From: Marasmius tenuissimus
Taxonomy: Eukaryota; Basidiomycota; Agaricomycetes; Agaricales; Marasmiaceae
NCBI GenBank assembly: GCA_029532415.1
Contig: JAQOTA010000030.1
Location: 241,151-305,150 of the forward strand
Reading direction: 5' to 3'
DNA length: 64,000 bases
A model generated the notes under the pieces. That model was not told the DNA's origin. It saw only the letters and a list, made by a program, of their open reading frames with translations, and did no database searches. Position 1 is the stretch's first letter. Each line of letters starts with the position of its first letter. This document shows positions 58,962 to 64,000 of the stretch, piece after piece. Position numbers and translations under genes: made by a program.

Positions 58962-60131
58962 CCAGTCGTTTCTATCCATCATCATCACCGGCCACCGTCT
59001 GTGCAACCGCATCCGCCGTTGATGAGGAGACCCTCGAGAGAAGCCTAATGCACCCAACTCGGGAAACTGTCGATTCGAACAAAGCTAGATGACGAAGAAC
59101 AATCCTGGCGGACGATGATCCAGGTCTACGGAGTCTCTTTCGTTCAGTTACATTAACGAGATGACGGAGATTTTGAGGAGGTAACCGAGTCAGTTTTTGT
59201 GATATGGACGAAAGGGTGCTAACATATATTTTTTTGATCTTGTAGGTCATCCGAGCCATTCGCGAACGGTCTCTCGCATTGAATAACACGAACGTTGCAG
59301 CTCTGTTCCGTACCTGTGGACCCATTGGCGGTGCATGCGCGGGTTGTGGGCGCTTCATACCGCTAGCGGCTGGTCCTGCTTGCCTTTGGCAGCGGCACCT
59401 ACCCGTTACGGTCGTGTTCATAAACCAAACATGCCCAGCCAACTTCTGCAGCCGATTCAGTCGGAATCAGTCGCAACGGTCTGTGACAATGGTGCCAGTG
59501 TGAGCTGGACAACAAACAGCGACGGGCCGTTTTGAGGGTCGCAGGAGGAATAATCGAGAGATTGGACTTTGTTTCTCGCGTTGGGGTGATGTTATGGGCG
59601 TTGGGGCCAAAGGTCTACCCGTCTACCGTCTGCGGTGGGCTGTTTTCATTGAGCGTGGTGGGCGAGAGCTGGCAGAGACCCCGACCCTGGTGGATGAAGC
59701 CAGTCTCTCACACCCCAATTTAGTGTAATCCGTGAACTATAATATCTTTGAATATAGCTTCTATTGACTTTTGATGCAGTATTTCGGCGTGTTAGCTTCG
59801 ACCCAGTACCCCAGCTCGGCTTATTAAGCTCACGTTCACCAGGCCAAATTGGCGCCGGCCTCTGCACCCTCCCTCTTTCTCTTACCACTACTCCCCTTTG
59901 CTGCTATCTCTCATACTCTTGGATTCGCTGCCTCGCAAAAGAAGTTTCCCAGCTTGATTTTGCTGGACTTGGCTTTGCTGGACTTGGCCCGTAAATCAGT
60001 AAGTGTTCCATTTGTCGCTTTTTTCTCTGCTTTTTTTGTTGGTTCAACTTTTTTCAACCGCTCGATTGACCCATTTTACGCGTTTTTCTCGCTGTTTTTG
60101 ACAAGTTCATGCCTATCTCATGTTTTCTGCA

Positions 60132-60171
60132 GCAGGGTTAGCGATTCGATCACCGTTGGATCGCACTGCTG
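60132..60171 (+). repeat. Direct repeat upstream of the TET/JBP gene, copy 1
   Basis: 40 bp, with the core GCGATTCGATCACCGTTGGA. It matches 60249-60288 at about 33 of 40 positions, with the blocks CGATTCGA, CACC, TTGGATCG and CTGCTG kept. Spacing between copies is 117 bp. Possible regulatory element; not established. Confidence 0.5.
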
Positions 60172-60248
60172 CAGCGGTTGGGTAGGCCTTGAGCGATTTT
60201 TCCCCCTTTTCAACCCCCCAAAGTGCGCCGATTGCCTCACAGACTAGA

Positions 60249-60288
60249 GCAGAGTGAACGATTCGAACACCCTTGGATCGAGCTGCTG
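60249..60288 (+). repeat. Direct repeat upstream of the TET/JBP gene, copy 2
   Basis: 40 bp partner of 60132-60171; core ACGATTCGAACACCCTTGGA. Confidence 0.5.
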
Positions 60289-60442
60289 TATTCTCGAGTG
60301 CATTGGTGCTCGCTGCATCTTTTTTTTTTGATTTTTTGTTGCTACATTTACATGGCTATTTTCGCGTTTTTTTTTCGCGTTTTCCCCCCTCAATCCTACT
60401 CATGTTTGCTCAGGAGCTGACTAGCTTTTCCAACAGATCAAG

Positions 60443-62174
60443 ATGACGCTCTTCCACTCGGTAAGCTCGCTATCTCACCGTTCATTCTTTCCGGCCTCAC
60501 GGTATTGTTTTTTTAGCTCCGCTCGGGACGCGTCTACGGCATCATCAACCTTCAGAAGCTCAAGCTACCCGACCCTTTTGTTCGTCTGTTCAGAGAAGCC
60601 GAAGAGAGGGAGCCGGAGATGTCGGTTGAGGAGGATTTGGGCCCCAAGGCGCCGTCGAGTGTGTTGGAAGGAATGGGTCAGCAGGGAAAGCGGAGGAGAG
60701 GAGGAGAGACGAAGGAGAAAGGTGTGGCGAAGAAGACGAAGACCGATGCAGTAGCCGACGCCACCCATGACCCTGGACAAAGCAAGAACAACTCGAAGCG
60801 TCGCGAAAAACGAAGGGCCCAGCCAAAGGAGAAGCGCCCACTCTCCGAGCGCATCAAGCTGAAGCTCCAGAAATTTGTGAAAGTCCTCAGCGTTCCTTTT
60901 GATGCAGCAGACTTTGCAGCTGCCAAGGGTGGTTACACGGGCTGCCCAAAGAAGAAGGCGGGGAAGAAGGAGAAGAAGGCAGCAGGGAAGGGAGCACTGA
61001 AGGAGGATGTGACGAAGAAGAATCCGCCAAAAAAAAAGAATCCATCCAAGACCACCTTGCCGGAGAGCACCGCAGAGAACCCCACCATTGAGGAGATGAA
61101 GAAGAACGGATATCGCCACATCAAGTGGGATGGCGTGTGCGATTTTTTTTAATCTCACGATTCCAACCTCTTACTGAATACATCTCACAGCACCCCCTTG
61201 CTCATTGTTGATAGCGCTGGCAGAATCATTGCGGTGCTCTGTGGCCGACCAGACGACCCTACCTACGTCAAATCCTGTCTTGATGCTTTTGATGCCATCC
61301 TTGAAGAGGGTGATATTGTAGGAATCGGGAATGACTCACCCAATGGTCCCCATCGTCGCGGCAACTTTTCTGCATTCAACGTCGGGATAGCCATGGGAAT
61401 GGGTAACGCCACGCCTGTTCAACTCAAGAATGGAAAGATGGCCCCCGCGTTGGCTCGCCTCCTTGCCCATGAAGGGATCCAGCGTGTTGCTGGGTTCCAG
61501 AACGGTATTATGTCTTGTTTCACTGTCATATTCATGTACTGATCAATTTTTCTAGAGTCCTATGCGCTTTGGAGACCCCGTGCATATGAGAGGCACGAAT
61601 CGACCTTGAAGAAAGTTCTGAACAAACTGCCGAACCTCAAGGCAAACTTTAAGCATGGCGTCTTCAGTGCAGCGACATTCAATTTTGGTCGCAGCGTGAC
61701 CACGACCCCTCACCGCGACTTCTTCAACTGGCCCCCTGGTTTGTGCTTTGTTACAGCTCTTGGGCGCTTTGACCATCGGAAAGGAGGCCAAATCGTGCTG
61801 GATGAGCTGAAACTCATCATTGACTTTCCTCCGGCCTCCACGATTGGACTTCCTTCGGCTGTTGTTACTCACTACAACATCCCGGTAGCTAAAGGTGAGT
61901 TTGTGTTATTCTTCCAAGTTTGATTCTGATGCTGACTTGCACTACAGGTGATCAGAGGAATTCGTTCACTCAATATTCTGCTGGTCCAATCTTTCGTTGG
62001 GTCGATAACGACTTCATGACCGAGGCTCAGCTGAAGGAATTCAACCGAGCCGAGTACGAGAAGATGATGAAGGGAAAGGCTAACGCGTATCAGGAAAATC
62101 TCAAAATCTTTTCTACTATTTACGAATTGAAGGACTTTATTCATGTAGCTACACTCGACGAATCCCCCAACTGA
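60443..62174 (+). CDS. TET/JBP-family 2-oxoglutarate/Fe(II) dioxygenase
   Basis: Five exons (60443-60460, 60517-61136, 61191-61504, 61556-61894, 61948-62174) give 505 residues. The six-residue first exon is joined to LRSGRVYGIINLQKLKLPDP. Residues 45-200 are basic and low-complexity (KKKAGKKEKKAAGKG), likely nuclear and DNA-binding. The catalytic part shows GNFSAFNVGIAMGMG, then FNFGRSVTTTPHRDFFNWPP with the metal-binding His and Asp, CFVTALGRFDHRKGGQIVLD, FPPASTIGLPSAVVTHYNIP with the distal His, and GDQRNSFTQYSAGPIFRWVD with the Arg for 2-oxoglutarate. TET/JBP enzymes oxidise 5-methylcytosine or thymine in DNA. The family is strongly expanded in basidiomycetes and often travels with KDZ DNA transposons; no KDZ transposase is seen here. 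All catalytic residues appear intact. Confidence 0.87.
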
Positions 62175-62275
62175 TGTATCTTTTTTTCTTGTAACTGTAG
62201 CTACAGCCACTGAAATGTATCGCTCTGGAACTTCTTTTGTACTACTGCAAGGAAAGTAAGGAAACAAACTCGATA

Positions 62276-63541
62276 TTACTGAGAACCCCAATTCTCACTA
62301 CTTCCCCAGCCTGGCAAATCTGTAAACTCATACACCTTTGGAAGTGGTGCAGCCTGCGACTGACCGATCTCAAATCCAAGCCTCTCCCTCGCAAATCGTT
62401 CCAGTGCATGAGTGTCAATCTGGAATTCGTCCCGCAGGTCTAAGGATACCTTGAATTGCTTGGCCGCTAACCACCTGGGCACTACAGCTGCCAGAGCATC
62501 CCATTGGGCCGTCATGTTTTGGAAGATATCGTCCGTATCGTATTGTTCCCAGCTGACTTGTATTGAGAGGGTTTCGAGTTTCGGAAATGGAACTAGAGGT
62601 GCGGGGGCATTCAAATAGGCGGCAAACCAGGCCAGGTCAATGCCAAAGTGCACAACGGAGTCTATACTGGTGACTGGAGTCGGAATGGGTAAAGTCACTG
62701 TTGGGATTGGTCAATTTCTATCAGTTATGACAAGTAGAGATGACATACCGTTACTAGGACCTCTGGAATCCAATAGGTTGAGTTCTAACAACTCATGATC
62801 CGAGTAATTGCCGACAATACGCGCCACAGCCAAGTTGCCCAATTCCCCAATAATGGACAAATGGGTGAGTGGTCCTGTCTGGAGGCGTCGCTCGGCTACG
62901 CTATAGAAGTTGAAGGAGGGCTGCCTCTCGGGGTTCATGTCGATAAGGGATAGGCTCGAAACAGAGGGCAAGCGGATAGTTGTCCCCCAGTCAAAGGAAC
63001 GAAATGCTGGGGCATGAAGGACGAGGGTTGTGATAGAGTAGAACGAGTTCAATTCGCCTAGAATACGGCAGATGAATTGGCATCCAAGAGACTGGAGTTT
63101 GATGGCCCGGAGGGATGAGCGGAATTTCCAGAGCAAAGCGGAAGCTTCTGGATATAGAATGTCCCAGTCGATGTTCTTCTTTGTAGAGAACAAGTGGAGC
63201 TCCCTGATGTGGTCCATCTTTCCTTCTGCACAATACAGAAGTATCTGTTGCGCTTTGTCCTGTGAAAAGGCTAAGTCCCTTTTGACCCTTCTGAATAGGG
63301 ATGTAGGTGCGGCTTTGTTACGCAGCCTCATCATAGACAAGATGTGAGAGTCGTATCCGTGCGAAATATTGATGGTGTCAGAGAATAGGCGTTGAGCCAG
63401 GGATGATACTTCAGTGCAGACAAGAGTCATCGTCTGAAGGTCCTTTCGAGGGAGGGACTCGAGGATCTGGAGGGTGGTCTCTGGAGGGACTTTGAAGAAA
63501 GCTGCAAGAAGGTTGGCTTGGTATCGAGCGAGGTTGGGCAT
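62276..63541 (-). CDS. F-box protein
   Basis: Two exons (63541-62749, 62697-62276) join in frame to 404 residues. I choose the ATG at 63541 (MPNLARYQANLLAAFF); another lies 33 bases upstream. The F-box is at about residues 17-55: VPPETTLQILESLPRKDLQT followed by MTLVCTEVSSLAQRLFSDTI. The rest contains leucine-rich-repeat-like stretches (SITTLVLHAPAFRSF, LPSVSSLSLIDM, LTHLSIIGELGNLA), as in the many mushroom F-box/LRR-like proteins that select substrates for SCF ubiquitin ligases. The target is unknown. It lies tail to tail with the TET/JBP gene, about 100 bp apart. Confidence 0.8.
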
Positions 63542-63608
63542 TTTTTTCCTGTCCCATATTTCCATCCATTCCACATAGTTATAACAGGAAGAGAAAAAAT
63601 GAATAGAG

Positions 63609-64000
63609 TTAAATTAAAAGAAGCCCTTTATCCGAGAACCAAAGTCCGTGCCATCTCGCGCCCGCTTCTTTCCGAAGAGCGCTTCCCTTGTCAGACTGCT
63701 TGACAACTTCATCCCGATACCGTACATACAATTCCTTTTCCTTCTCAACCTGCTCCAGTGCTGATTGTATCTCCTCCTGTGTCGAATTGAGCTGTTGCAG
63801 CTCTTGAACGTGTGCCCACAGCTTGCTACCCTTTTCCCTTGCCTTGTTGAATCGCTCCTGCGCCTTGTTGAGTTTCTGGTTGTGCTGCCGAATCAAATCA
63901 TCTTCTTTCTCAAGTCGTTTATGGTCTCCGGCAACTAAAAACGCATGTTGAAGTCCATGTGAGAGCAAAGGAAAGCATAATACTCACATTTTCGTTTGAT
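63609..64000 (-). CDS. Coiled-coil protein, 3' part only
   Basis: The last exon runs from about 63937 to the stop at 63609: DHKRLEKEDDLIRQHNQKLN followed by KAQERFNKAREKGSKLW, LQQLNSTQEEIQSALEQVEK and a short end. Heptad-like charged helices indicate a coiled coil. An intron (GTGAGT donor near 63988, acceptor TTTTTAG near 63938) connects to an exon cut by the window end, so the gene starts beyond it. The family cannot be named from this piece. Confidence 0.6.

Larger units (their letters stand above)
58962..60442. other. No coding gene; T-rich leader of the TET/JBP gene
   Basis: The part from about 59860 to 60430 is rich in T and C tracts (for example TCGCGTTTTTTTTTCGCG near 60360) and contains a direct repeat (next two entries). 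Long pyrimidine tracts upstream of the ATG are common in promoters of expressed fungal genes. The overlapping open frame 59849-60247 looks like a by-product of this composition. Confidence 0.4.

Noticed and set aside
58619..59092. 157-codon plus-strand frame rich in Val, Gly and Glu
   Set aside because: It is antisense to the recognisable endonuclease/exonuclease/phosphatase fragment.
59849..60247. 132-codon Phe/Leu/Ser-rich frame before the TET/JBP gene
   Set aside because: It follows from T- and C-rich leader sequence; the direct repeat inside it changes frame between its two copies.

Overview
The window looks like nuclear DNA of a mushroom-forming basidiomycete (Agaricomycetes). The genes are split by many introns of about 45-60 bp with GT(A/G)AGT-type donors. 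The gene families fit as well: UbiA prenyltransferase, an adenylation-thiolation-reductase enzyme, TET/JBP-type dioxygenase, JmjC, BTB and F-box proteins, paired multi-span membrane proteins, a Tnp2-type DNA transposase and a Copia retrotransposon. I saw no rRNA, tRNA or CRISPR array. Exon boundaries were placed by hand from splice consensus and frame continuity, without transcript data.

Layout. 1-6.8 kb: a tandem segmental duplication with a period near 4.9 kb. Each unit carried a four-exon gene for a tiny secreted Cys-rich peptide, a membrane-anchored protein and a BTB-like gene. The peptide survives in both copies; the other two are decayed in the second copy, and the BTB gene is decayed in both. 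6.9-24.3 kb: a transposon block. It holds a 1.0-kb non-autonomous element with 61-bp terminal inverted repeats, a Tnp2 (CACTA/EnSpm-like) transposase readable in one frame but interrupted by six stops, a complete 9.17-kb Copia element on the minus strand (519-bp LTRs, 5-bp target duplication), a polyubiquitin remnant and a solo LTR of the same family in the opposite orientation. 24-34 kb: gene-poor DNA with a viroplasmin-like protein gene, a Cys-cluster/coiled-coil gene and a frameshifted BTB gene.

34.9-47.1 kb is the metabolic part. A UbiA-type aromatic prenyltransferase (plus strand) converges on an adenylation-thiolation-reductase carboxylic acid reductase (minus strand), with only 77 bp between their stop codons. 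Two tandem paralogous membrane proteins with the same eight-exon structure follow. Together the two enzymes could prenylate an aromatic acid and reduce it to the aldehyde. No polyketide synthase is present, so the acid would come from elsewhere.

48.4-64 kb holds an NTF2/SnoaL-like protein and then a chromatin-flavoured stretch: a 480-residue protein with two similar Cys/His modules, a small protein with three SUMO-interaction-like motifs, a 991-residue JmjC protein, gene remnants (NECAP, coiled-coil, endonuclease/exonuclease/phosphatase), a TET/JBP-family dioxygenase with an intact metal triad, an F-box protein, and a coiled-coil gene running off the end.
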